DNA of 64,000 bases, from the NCBI GenBank assembly GCA_003952965.2, contig CM025851.1:33503597-33567596 (forward strand), read 5' to 3'. Position numbers and translations under genes: made by a program. Source of the DNA: Morella rubra (taxonomy: Eukaryota; Streptophyta; Magnoliopsida; Fagales; Myricaceae). The notes beneath the pieces were generated by a model, which did no database searches, was not told the origin of the DNA, and saw only the letters and a list, made by a program, of their open reading frames with translations. Every line of letters begins with the position of its first letter. Within the stretch, counting starts at the first letter, position 1. This document shows, in pieces, positions 11,645-22,071 of this stretch.

Positions 11645-12810
11645 TTGATCTCATTATTCTCATTCTGCTCAGTCACTGTACTATCTCTTTGCTCATCAAG
11701 AGCAACTCTACTCTCAGTTTCATTCAAACTATAATCCTCTTCAAGAAAAGTAGCATTCCTGCTAACAAACACTTTGTTTTCATTTGGATTATAGAAGTAG
11801 AAACCAGTAGTCATTTTGGGATAGCCTACAAATAGGCACCTATCAGTCCTTGATCCCAGCTTATCCACATTAAACCTTTTAACATGAGCTGGACAACCCC
11901 ATATCTTAATATGATTTAGGCTTGGCTTCTTGCCAGTCCATAACTCATATGGGGTATTAGGAACTGATTTTGTAGGGATCCTGTTTAACAAGTAAACAGC
12001 GGTCTCCAAAGCATGTCCCCAAAATGATATGGGCAACTCAGATATGCTCATCATGGAACGAACCATATCCAATAGGGTTCTATTCCTTCTTCTGCAACAC
12101 CATTGTGTTGTGGTGTGCCTGGTGGTGTGAGTTGAGATATGATTCCATGATCTTTAAGATAAACTTTAAAATCATCCAAGAGGTATTCGCCTCCCCTATC
12201 GGAGCGAATCATTTTAATGGACTTTCCAATCTGTTTCTCAACTTCATTGTGGAATTCCTTGAACTTTTCAAAGGATTCCGATTTATGCTTCATCAGGTAT
12301 AGATAACCATACCTGGAATAATCATCAATGAAAGTAATGAAATAAGAGAAACCTCCTCTTGCCATGTGGTTGAAGGGACCACAAACATCAGTATGTATTA
12401 ATCCTAATACTTCTGTGGCTCTAATTCCTTTTCCTGTAAAAGGACTTTTGGTCATCTTTCCTTGTAAGCAGGGCTCACAGATTGGATAGGGCTCAATTTT
12501 CAGAAATTGCAATGGCCCATCCCTTACCAATCTATTGATCCTATCAATATTGGCATGACCAAGTCTTAGATGCCACAAGTAAGTTGGATTAACATCCCTT
12601 TTCCTCTTAAGGGATAACACACTGGAATCATCATTCTCAATATTATTCAAAGAATTATCAACATTCAAAAGATAAAGACCATCATAAATAATTCCAGAAG
12701 CAACAAATTTATTTTGAAACTTAATAACAAGTTTGGAATTGAAAAGAAATGAAATAAACAAGTTTTGAAACAGAAATCAAATTTCTACGAACTTCTGGAA
12801 CATAAACAGT
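11641..12810 (-). pseudogene. copia S integrase
   Basis: The HHCC domain is seen as YLWHLRLGHANIDRI and CEPCLQGKMTKSPF (12590-12450). The catalytic core is LIHTDVCGPF (Asp), FITFIDDYSRYGYLY, MIRSDRGGEYLLDDF (Asp), then [11 protein letters not shown] frameshift near 12090 moves the rest to another frame ([63 protein letters not shown]). Two more small shifts near 12805 and 12750 separate it from gag-PR. Confidence 0.87.
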
Positions 12811-13887
12811 CTTCTAGAATCAAAATTCTATTATTAGATAATTCTAAACTAAAAACTTCGATGGCGTCGCTGCAAGTTGCACCCGTCCCCATCTTAAGGA
12901 TCAGCTCCCCTTCATGGAGCCTTCTGGTCTCCTTGAACCCCTGCAACATATTGCAGATGTGAGATGTAGAACCAGAATCCACACACCATGAATTAAACGG
13001 ACCATCCATTAAATTCAATTCAATTACAAGCATATTAGATATACCTTCAGAAGGTTTGCCCTTTTTAAGAGAAGCTAAGTAAACTCGGCAGTTTCTCTTC
13101 CAGTGACCGGGCTTGCCGCAATGGAAACAATTTCCTTTGCCTTTGTTCTTGTCACCTCCTTTGTTTCTTTGTTCACCTTGAACATTCTTAGCTGCCTGAT
13201 ACCCCTTATTATTTTTCTTGAAGTTCTTAAACTTGGGTTTCAGTTTCATAGAGGCATTAGATTTCTCTGTGACCATCACAGTAGGTTTGTCCTTCTTGAT
13301 GAGATCTTGAGCTGACTGCAACATATTGAGCAGCTCTGACAATGTCACACTCATCTTGTTCATATTGTAATTAAGGACAAACTGATTAAAAGAATCAGGC
13401 AGAGATGAAAGAATGGCATCAACTTTTGTGTCACCATCCATCTCAGCTCCCAAAAAGTCCAGTTCGTTGATGAAAGAAATCATCTTCAAGACATGTTCCC
13501 GAACTGGGCTCCCTTCCACCATTTTGGTGGACATCAGATTCTTCATAGCAGTCTGCCTAGCAGATCTGCTCTGCTCTCCAAACATTTCTTGGAGATGCAA
13601 CATAGCGCCTGCAGCTGTAGCTATGCCCTCACAATCTTTCTGCAAAATATTTGAGATTGAGGCCATAATATAGCACTTTGCCATATTATCATCATCATGC
13701 CACTTGTTAAAGACTTTCTTTTCTTCCTCAGTGGCATTGTCAGGGCAAGCTCAGGTGACTCAGAGGTGAGAACATAACCGATCTTATCGGCTGAGAGAAC
13801 AATCATAAGATTTCTCTTCCAATCAACATAATTCGGTCCTGTCAACCGATTGTCATCCAGAATCCTAGCCAAAGGATTAAAAGTCAT
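12785..13887 (-). pseudogene. copia S gag and protease
   Basis: The likely gag start is the Met at 13887 (MTFNPLARILDDNRL, then GPNYVDWKRNL), chosen because it begins the conserved copia gag motif. A frameshift near 13750 leads into the long frame from 13684. This holds the capsid part (HLQEMFGEQSRSARQTAM, AILSSLPDSFNQFV), a basic linker and an intact zinc knuckle CFHCGKPGHWKRNC at about 13090-13130. The aspartic protease follows (WCVDSGSTSHICN, about 12960-13000). It stops at 12785, one frameshift short of the integrase. Confidence 0.87.
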
Positions 13888-15119
13888 TTTGAATCTGCAA
13901 AACAATTTCACATATATATTTCCATTAGATTCAGGTTTTTGAAATACTAATGGTACCACCCATTCGAATAATAAACAGATATATCAAATATATCACAACA
14001 ATGAGAAATATAACATTTATATTCATGACATTCTAAATGGGTATCGAGAACCTCTACCTTACATGCAACAACAATCCATTTTGGTAATCATTGTACATAT
14101 CTTGTAAAGGCGAATAGCTACTATTCATCAAAATTTACATCATATGCAAAATATTTTAAAATATTTGTGATTCTCGATTTTCTTTTGGCCTACCTAAATA
14201 AACACATCTTATACTATTTTAGTACTTGCGTTTATTTGGTTTGTGCATTCCATTATCTAAGTGTGTTCCAAATTCTTGTGAGTTTATGTCACTATTTTAG
14301 TAGACACTCCCACTGAGATGTAGACACTTATCTTCCCAAGAGATAAATAAGAAAATTTTACAAAATTAAAATCGGTCTTATCCATTTTGGCTTCAACCAA
14401 TTTTAATCAAGTAAAAACTCCTATTTATTGATAATAGAGACCATAGGAAAAATTACAATAATTAATCCTATTCAGCACCCAAAAATTGGAAGAAAAATTC
14501 CATTTTTTTTGGTCGGTCAAACGTTGACCCGTCAAACCGGTCAGCCGGGTCGGACCGGTCAAACCGGCCCGCTTGGTAGTGGGCTGGGTTCACAACCAGG
14601 CCCGCCCAAGCTTTGGAACCCAGCCCAATAATATTTTTTTTTTACCCAGCCCAACTTTTGGGCTGGGCTGCTAGCCTTGGGCGGGTAGGGCAACTATTGC
14701 CCTACCCGAGGCCAGCATTTGACCCAGGCATCTCAATGCCCTGGGCACTGCTGGCCCCTGGGAATGCAAGGTGGCCTCCGCTGGCGCCGCCAATCCAGCC
14801 ACTGCCACCGGCGCGCGACTGGCCACCAAAAACCCGTCGACATGGCTCATGCCATGCAGGGATGCCACGCTTTTTGGCTTTTTTGTTTTTTAAAAATTTT
14901 GAACAATAAAAAAACATAATTTTGACTTTTTATTCTCAACTCAATAAAAATATTTATTCAGATCACATAATAGACTCGGAACAGTAATATATTTCATCAT
15001 ATCTCATATGCAGTAAAGAGAAACAAAACTTTTGTGATTTCAAAATCGAAAGGCTTTTGTTTTTTCAATCAAAAATTAGCAAGGTCCATATAATCCAACA
15101 ATTGCAATCATATGAACCT
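13888..15119 (-). other. Long leader of copia S with GC-rich block
   Basis: Lies between primer site and gag start. The stretch 14510-14870 is strikingly GC-rich for this window, with repeated GGTCAAACCGG, CCAGCCC/GGGCTGGG and GCCCGCC words that can pair into hairpins. The remainder is AT-rich. Open frames in the block on both strands (for example 14613-14909) have no recognisable domain and probably reflect composition. Confidence 0.55.
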
Positions 15120-15132
15120 GGCTCTGATACCA
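15120..15132 (-). other. Primer binding site of copia S
   Basis: Minus-strand TGGTATCAGAGCC one base from the 5' LTR: the initiator-tRNA-Met type site, as in copia P. Confidence 0.85.
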
Positions 15133-15133
15133 C

Positions 15134-15686
15134 TGATAGTTTATGCGGAATTAAACTAAATAAATAACATGTTTTCAACAAAACATCTATCAGGATTATA
15201 ATTGCAATTGTGGATTAATTACTACCTTGATACAGGAATTCAGGAATCCACAAAAATTCAACGCTTTACGATCCAATCCAAAGCTCCAGCGATTCAGAAA
15301 AGCAACACAGATGTGTTGCCTCCTAAGGGATTTATGTCACTCTCTCTTTTAGGATTTCTCTAATAGGTTCTGATGGCCAACCCCTTGAATATAACAGTTA
15401 TATTTATAGGCCTTGGGAAACCCTAGAGAGAGCATGAGACATAGGATCCTTAGGGATCTCAAATTCCAGCCGTAGGATTAAACTGAAGAACTCTTCTTCT
15501 AATAAAATTAGGGCTTCTACTAATTACAATCAAGTCCATCAACATATTGTAATTGACCCTGAAATTTGAGATTATTGCAAATATGCCCCTTTTACATACA
15601 ATTAATTCCTTCCACCAAACTATATTCCATATGAGATATTAGGACTGGATTAATTATTTGGTTATCGAGGGCACATAATTCTAACA
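15134..15686 (-). repeat. 5' LTR of copia S
   Basis: 553 bp, the partner of 8609-9167, with the same antisense TATA box (15399-15410). It is directly followed on the + strand by the target copy AGCTA. Confidence 0.92.
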
Positions 15687-16485
15687 AGCTAAAGAAGAGA
15701 AAAAGAAACTCAAAAACCTCCCCAAAACCTAGCCTCCACTAACTTAAAGTCATTTCCCACGTACTCCAAGCTATCTTCCTTCCAAAAAAAGAAAATTGTA
15801 TCCGAAATTCGCACATTCAAGGTTCCAGATTTTACTCCTGATATTTCGGGCCAATTTCTCTCCTATTAAACGTCGGAATTTGAAAAGCTTTATTTCTGGA
15901 CAACATGTAGCCCTTTAAGTTAGCTTTCATATCCTTTTGAATCGCATCAATATGACGTCTGACGTAGAAGATGTGATAATAAAAGTGATGACTACTCAGA
16001 GAATATTGTACCAATAATTCTATAGATATTGCGGCGCGTATTTCGCCTCATAATCGTATGAATTTTAGAATCTCTATTTCTGGAACAAATGTTGCTCTAT
16101 AAGTTAGAATTCCAAAGCTTCTTGAATCGGATTAATCCCATCTCAGAAGGAATAGATATGACAAACATACTGAAGACTGCGCAGGAGATCTTCCAAGTTC
16201 AGGATTTTATTCAAACTCACTACCCGATATCATTTCATTCAACTTCTAGGTCTTCTTGCTTGATTGGATAGAGCCTAGAACTAGAATTAAGCTCCATCTC
16301 TTAGGTTAGAATCCAACTCTTCTTAATTTATTTCCTACAAGAACCAAAAATTAATCACAACTAGACACTTTGTAAAATAACATTCAAGTTGGAAAAATAT
16401 AAAATGTCCGAATTATACTTATGGATTAACAAATGAACATGAAGAAGTAACATTCAGAGTGCACTTTTATGCACTCATCATGAAC

Positions 16486-17370
16486 CTTCCCTTGACCTCG
16501 CATCACTCCAAGATCCTCTATCCCAGCCATCTACCCCTGCACCCCCACCTCCCATCGACACCTGTCATTCATCTCAAGTAAGAGCTCCTCTTGCACATTT
16601 ACAAGATTATCATTGTTTTTTTGCCCTTGCCACTCTCCATGAGTCTCGTACTTATCATGAGTCTAATTCTAACCCTATTTGGCCAAAAGCTATGTTTGAT
16701 GAATTAGATGCTCTTATCAAACACACACACTTTGGAACTGATGGATGTGCCTCCTTCAAAGTCAGTTGTAAGATGTAAGTGGGTTTACAAGATTTTAGCT
16801 AATGGATCTTTTGAACGATACAAAGCTCATCTTTTTGTCAAAGGCTTCACTCAGGAGTACGATATTGAATATGATGAGACTTTTGCTCTTGTTGCCAAAC
16901 TTTTCTCTGTTAGATATTTGATTGTCGTTGCCGCAATTCGAAATTGATCATTATTTCAAATTGAAGTAAAAAATGCTATTCTCAATGGTGATCTTGCTGA
17001 GGAAGTCAATATGCAGCCTCCTCCCGGCTATGAGCACCCTCCCCACCAAGTTTGCTGCCTTCGTAGTGCTCTTTACAGTCTTAAGTGGGCTTCTCGTGCT
17101 TGGTTTGCCAAGTTTAGCTCCGTTGCCGCACAACAGGGATTTACACTTAGTTGTTATGACTCTGTGTTATTCATCCGAAAAACTGCTGCCGGTACCATTC
17201 TTTTGCTACTGTATGTGGATGATATGATTATCACTGCAGATGATACTATTGGAATTCGTGCTTTTCAGAATTTTCTAAGTCAGCATTTTGAGATGGATGA
17301 CTTGGGTATTCTGAGCTATTTTCTTGGAATTGAAATCACCTCCTCTACTGATGTTTATGACCTCTCTTAA
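16486..17370 (+). pseudogene. copia P reverse transcriptase
   Basis: Continues copia P after solo LTR W. Pieces in order: LQDPLSQPSTPAPPPP linker, WPKAMFDELDAL, CKWVYKILANGSFERYKAHL (16770-16840), FVKGFTQEYDIEYDETF, FQIEVKNAILNGDLAEEV (catalytic Asp replaced by Glu-Val, about 16955-17000), LRSALYSLKWASRAWF, and LLLYVDDMIITADD with both active-site aspartates (17203-17245). FEMDDLGILSYFLGIEI follows. Stops at 16945 and 17368 and the changed first motif mean it is inactive. Confidence 0.8.
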
Positions 17371-17479
17371 GCCAAATGTGCTTCAAACCTTATTTATAGG
17401 GCCGGCTTGACAGATAACAATTGGTTGGTAGTCTTATCTATCTTACCATTACACGGCCCAACCTTACTTATGTGGTTCA

Positions 17480-17902
17480 CATGATGTTCCTACAAATCGT
17501 CGTTCCACCACCGGCTATTGCTTCTTACTAGGCTATTCTCTCATTTCATGTTGGAGTAAGAAACAGACATCTGTTGCTCACTCTACTACTAAGGCTAAGT
17601 ATCGCCTGCTTGCTAATGCTACTTCTGAGCTCTTATGGTTACGCCGCCTACTGACTGACATGGATGCCCCTTTGCTCTCTAGTTCTCCCCTTCACTGTGA
17701 CAATCTGAGTGTTATTTAGATTGCCCATAATGATGTTTTTCATGAGCGTACTAAGCGCATTGAGAGTATTTCCCACTTCATCCGGCAACATTTGATTGAT
17801 GGCACTTCACTTATGAGCAGTTACTTCGCCGATCAGCTTGCTGACATCTTAATGAAGTCTCATCCCCCTGGTCGTCTTAGTGATCTTGTTAGCAAACTCT
17901 AG
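17480..17902 (+). pseudogene. copia P RNase H
   Basis: Frames holding RRSTTGYCFLLGYSLISCW, KKQTSVAHSTTKAKYRLLA, LHCDNLSVI, HERTKRIESISHFIR and DQLADILMKSHPP match the copia RNase H order. The usual TEAEY has decayed to TKAKY and a stop follows SVI. It ends at the TAG at 17900-17902. The purine tract GAGGGCGGA (17931-17939) and the 3' LTR follow. Confidence 0.78.
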
Positions 17903-17939
17903 TTGACTTCTACGTCATCACCACGAGTTTGAGGGCGGA

Positions 17940-18177
17940 TGTCGAGATATATTACCATATATCTCATTAGTTGGGCATCACTCTTGAGTAATCCCCAAGT
18001 TTAGCAATTAGACTATTCTAATTGATTCTTTCAATCTCGTAATTATTATGTAAATTATTGCATTCCTTTTCTTCTTTCGTCTCTTCACCTATAAATAGGT
18101 CAATCCTTGTACAATTCTATACACATTGAAATACATAGAATTCTCTCAAATTCTTCCTCTTTTATCTTGTGGTTCTT
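17940..18177 (+). repeat. 3' LTR of copia P, end cut by X1
   Basis: Begins TGTCGAGATAT after the purine tract and matches the left LTR through the TATA box (18090-18100) up to TTCTT, where the family X terminus TGTCATACC takes over. The last few LTR bases are lost or displaced. Confidence 0.75.
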
Positions 18178-18670
18178 TGTCATACCTCGAGCTTTTAAAC
18201 AACACATGCATATTGTTTATGATATCTTGCTTGAGACTAGTAGTGCGTTTAGGGGATACTTAGTGACTAGGAGAGAGTATTTAGTACTTGAGAAACTAAG
18301 TTCGAAACATTGATTAGGACATGATTAAGTGAGAACTGGAGTTCACATGCAACTGAGTTATTATTTAGGAGATGAGGAGCACTCATTGGATCAATTTAAA
18401 TTTTTAAGCTAGTAGGTCGTTTTTATCTCGAAACCTTGATTAGGACCTGATTAAGTGAGATTTGGAGTTCGTGTAAAACTAGGTTGTTGTTCAGAATGTT
18501 GAGGAGCTCGTATTGGATAAATTTAATTTTTTAAGCAAGTAAGACGTTTTTGTCTCGAAAACCAAACCACATGATTTTATTCTACTAATATGTCGGGAGT
18601 TCATCCACGAGCTTATGGTTCAATTTTGGAGACTTTTATTTTTCGGAAGCTAGTAGGTCAATTTTTGGAA

Positions 18671-18896
18671 TTATGGATAGAGATGAATTACGGATAGAGA
18701 TGAATTGTGGATAGAGATGAATTGTGGATAGAGATGAATTACAGATACAGATGAATTGTGCTGCATAGAGATGAATGTGGATAGAGATGAATTTTGGATA
18801 GAGATAAATTGTAGATAGAGATGAATTCTAGATGGAGATAACTGTGGATAAAGATTACTTGTGGATAGAGATGACTTGTGGATAGAGATAAAATAT
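18671..18896 (+). repeat. 17-bp minisatellite in X1
   Basis: About 13 tandem units of GGATAGAGATGAATTGT, with variants ending AC, TT, AA and some units shortened (CATAGAGATGAAT, GGATAAAGATTACTT). Opposite-strand open frames through it are repeat artefacts. The matching place in X2 and X3 has no such array. Confidence 0.85.
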
Positions 18897-19080
18897 AGGA
18901 AGCACGATGAATCAACGGCTAGAAAGAATGACCAAAAGGCTAAACCTAGAGAAGCACAAGGTGTCGAACAGTTGGAGTTTCGAAGGTGACTCGCCAAAGC
19001 TACCATGCCTTGTGGCTGCTGTAGGTTGCTAGGTGTCAATGTGAGGTGAATGTAGCCTTTTGAGTCACTGAACTAGCCTA

Positions 19081-19123
19081 GACACGTGTCGCGATGTGAC
19101 AAACCAAGCTTGCCTATAAATAG
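19081..19123 (+). promoter_or_regulatory. G-box and TATA box of LTR X1
   Basis: GACACGTGTC (19081-19090) contains a CACGTG G-box, and CTATAAATAGGGGGTGG starts at 19114. X3 has the same pair (GGACACGTGTC at 59651, CTATAAATAGGGG at 59685); X2 keeps the TATA box but the G-box has decayed to ACACATGT. Conserved order and spacing mark the LTR promoter. Confidence 0.65.
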
Positions 19124-20642
19124 GGGGTGGCCGCCATTTAAACTTACACCATCTCATTACCAAATTGTGGGTTAAGCTTGAGATTAGTACATAAGTGAAG
19201 TAGAAGCAAATCGCTTAGTGAAGATTAGTGAAGATCAAACTTGCTTAAAGGTAAAGTTTAGTTGGTTATCTTTGATTTCGATTCAAGTTTTCAAGATGAT
19301 TATTGTGAATCTCTTGTCTTTATTATTCTAGCATCTCTTGATGTTATTAGTGTTTTTCTATTCTTCTTGTTGTTCTTGATGTTCTTCGTGTTCTTGACGA
19401 AGAATAAGCTTGTCCTTTTGAAAAAGTATCATTTTCAAAGTTCAATTCGTTTTCAAGTTGTTTTTCAACTTTTATCCCTTTTTTTAAAAAATTCTTCCAA
19501 AAGTTATTTTTCAAAGCTTGAACATATTTCTTTCCTCATGATTTCAATACTTTTTATGTCAAAATTGGTCTTTTCTACGAGGTGATGAAGCTAGTTTTTA
19601 ACCGAGAAATCAAAGTGTTGTTTTTGCCTTCACAACACTTTCCTTTGAGAAATGTTTTATAATGTCCCGATGATGGAAACGAGTTAAGGTGTTGCATATC
19701 ATAAATTAGATGTATGGGCGTTGATATAAGACATGCACACTTAACTTGTATGTTGGAAAGAAATATTGTGATGTTCAAGTATGGTTAAGGTGTTGCATAT
19801 CATGAATGATATGTATGGGGTTGACATGAGACATGCATACTTAACGTAATATTGTGAAGACGTGACAGTACTGTGCACAAGAGAATGTGTTCACTTGTTG
19901 TGACATTCTGGCCTTTCCGTTGTACGTGGAAAAATCCTCAATGAGGATACCGTATTCTACTCTGGGAGTAATGCGCAAAACATGGAGGTTACTTGTAACC
20001 CGTCACTTTGGCCAAGTGATTCACTCTGAAGAGTGAGAGTGTGATTGAGAATGGAAAAATGGAAAAGATCATTATTTAAGAATTGAGTCTTTTCATTTAT
20101 TTTCTTCTTCTGTTTTGAGATTTTATTGATGAACGGCTTTTCTTCAATATCTTGTTCTTGTATCTACTGTCTGTCTAACCACTAGCTTTATTGAGTCATT
20201 TGGACTCACCATTGTTTGTTAAATTCTTTTAGCAAGTGTTTTGAATGTACCTCGGAGAATTTACTTAGACTTTGACTCATGAGGTCTTGATACTAAGCTA
20301 GTAGTTGGGTCTGGGTCACTAAGAACCTAGACATCATCGTTGAGAGCGTCCTGATTATATTTTCTAGTGATCATGAAGAGGAAGAGTAGAGGAGAATAAG
20401 ATAAAAACCTATATACATTGTACTTAATTTAGTAGTTATTTTGACATGTTTTGTAGACATACATAGAAAACATAATTTGTACTCTTTTGTGATACAAAGG
20501 TTGGAATAAAGGGTCTTGGTGAGGTTTATTTCTTAGAATCCAATTGCTTTAACGATCCTCCCACTAGCTGTAACCTCAGTTTAATAGTGGTGTCCATTAC
20601 TATAAGACAACGCTTGAGGTCTTCACAATCTGGACTATTACA

Positions 20643-20829
20643 TTCACTTTTAGAACACGAAAGGTTCACAATTTCTTTTGTTGAAACAAATGCATATTAT
20701 ATATTGAAAAGGCTATAGTGTGCAAATAATAGAATATAAACAACGAAAAAACTAACTACGAAAGGACAACAAACACACAAGAACACAAGGAGAGACAGAG
20801 AGAAAAAGAAAGGTAATTCACTTTTCAAA
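20643..20829. other. Short unassigned sequence between X1 and CACTA 2
   Basis: AT-rich, no gene seen. It may be original host DNA or the displaced flank of copia P. Confidence 0.4.
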
Positions 20830-20832
20830 TGA

Positions 20833-22071
20833 CACTATTAGAAAAAGGATTGTAGGTGACAAATTTTCGGGTGTCATACAAAATTTTGTCACCTAAAGTC
20901 GCATTTCCATGACAAAATAGTAATTTCGTCAACTAAAATCATCCAGGAATGCCATTTTCGTCTTGACTGGACCAAAGATTGTTCAGAAGGATTTGTGGTG
21001 GGACAAAAAATAGGTCATTGCAAATGAGTGACAATTAGTACCGTCACAAATATTTCATATCCGTCATGACAAGTCCAAAAAATGCTTCTGATAAAAATCT
21101 AGTGACACAATAAAAATCGTTAGAAAGGAGTGACCATTAGTATCGTCACAACTTTTTCATTCCTATCTGAATAGCATTTTGACCACATCCGAACAAACTT
21201 TGGGTAACGATAACGATTGTCACTAATTTAGTGACGCATTCAAAATCATCATGCATACTTAAAATAGTTTGGACACCATGTTGTATGTTCCAACGCCAAA
21301 AAGGATAAAAACGTCCGAAGACTAGAAAGTTGTCCGCATAAGCAGGAATACTTCCTCAGCGAACCGTGTGTTTCCATGTTCCACAATTTCATCCATGTGA
21401 TGTGGACACTATCTAGACCACCACCAGACTGTCTGGAAGCTAGTAGGTTCTGGAATATTTTTGAATCTGCTTTAGACACGAATTTAATGAGGTTGAATTT
21501 GATTGGACCACATTTAAATCTAACCATTGAAAAACATCCGAATGGGCATCAAAAGTGTGCAGACGCTGAACTCGTAACTTAAAAACAAACAAAGTTGTCA
21601 AAATCACATTCTCACCCATTTCATTTTGACTTTCTCTCAACCTTTCCTCTCCAACTTCACAAATTTTTCTGATATTTCGACATCTATACTTATAACCTCC
21701 GGTAATAACTTTCTCTCAACCTTTCCTGTCCAACTTCACCCATTTCTTGATGCCATTGTATTTCAATTTTTCATGCATTTTTTATTGTTTTTGGGTGGAT
21801 AATATGGTTGTTTCATTTTAAGGCTTGTCTGACAGTTTTCAACCTGTTTGGACAGGCTCATATGGTAATATTAACGTTTTTAGTTAAAACATCTCGTTCT
21901 ATATTCGTCCAAACGATATGACTAGTCATTCGGATAGATATTTATTAGAAACAGCGACGTTTGAGGGTTGTGAGAACAATTTATCTTAATGTTTGGACGA
22001 TTTTTGTCAGGTTGGACATGGATCAATCTAGGAAAAGTATCACCAAGTCTGGGGCATAAATAGAGTGACCA
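20833..22071. repeat. CACTA 2 left terminal and subterminal region
   Basis: Starts with the TIR, then a hairpin whose arms are TAGGTGACAAATTTT and AAAATTTTGTCACCTA (20852-20897). More GTGACAAT/GTCACAA pairs follow (21030-21140, 21215-21235). Farther in are scattered words such as CATCCGAAC, CGTCCGAAG and CGTCCAAACG that match the subterminal motif of this element. No gene is seen. Confidence 0.65.

Larger units (their letters stand above)
8609..15686 (-). mobile_element. Ty1/copia element S, complete with LTRs
   Basis: A 7078-bp element on the minus strand with LTRs at 15134-15686 (5') and 8609-9167 (3'), flanked by a perfect 5-bp duplication AGCTA (8604-8608 and 15687-15691). The primer site lies at 15120-15132 and the purine tract at 9168-9180. 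Domains run gag, PR, INT, RT, RNase H from right to left. About six single frameshifts break the polyprotein but every domain is easily read, so it is a recently lost or nearly intact element. Confidence 0.92.
7874..16480 (-). mobile_element. Solo LTR W (Athila/Tat-type gypsy), split by copia S
   Basis: Without copia S the element is about 1.52 kb. On the minus strand it begins TGATGAGTGCATAAAAGTGC and ends GGGCATAGTCA, with a CTCCCTGAGGAATTGACACC block before the end. Both features resemble the LTRs of element B in this window (start TGATGTG, end GACTATCA). Flanks are TGAAT (7869-7873) and TGAAC (16481-16485), a 5-bp duplication with one mismatch. It splits copia P between integrase and RT. 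No internal coding region of its own is present, so it is a solo LTR. Confidence 0.65.
5130..18177 (+). mobile_element. Ty1/copia element P, old and interrupted
   Basis: Short LTRs of about 225-240 bp flank a copia gag-PR-INT-RT-RH order on the + strand. The left LTR is 5130-5353 and the right LTR is 17940 to about 18177. The primer site TGGTATCAGAGCC follows the left LTR at once and a purine tract precedes the right one. The interior is broken at 7874-16480 by solo LTR W, and the 3' LTR is cut near its end by solo LTR X1. The 5' flank is TTCAA; the sequence after X1 is TTCAC, so a target duplication is only suggested. Frequent stops in every domain show that it is an old insertion. Confidence 0.8.
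18178..20642 (+). mobile_element. Solo LTR X1 (gypsy family X)
   Basis: 2465 bp, from TGTCATACCTCGAGC to GGACTATTACA. It aligns with X2 (36120-42052, minus its nested insert) and with X3 (58793-60935), which is a real 5' LTR followed by a primer site; that fixes the orientation. No internal coding region follows, so it is solo. Flanking pentamers are TTCTT and TTCAC, not a clean duplication, so the junction with copia P may have been rearranged. It carries a minisatellite absent from X2 and X3. Confidence 0.75.

Noticed and set aside
14613-14919. ORFs on both strands in the copia S leader
   Set aside because: GC-rich low-complexity block gives stop-free frames in several phases; no recognisable domain.
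18671-18896. CRISPR-like regularly repeated sequence
   Set aside because: Units of 17 bp are directly tandem without unique spacers, lie in a plant LTR, and no cas genes exist; it is a minisatellite.
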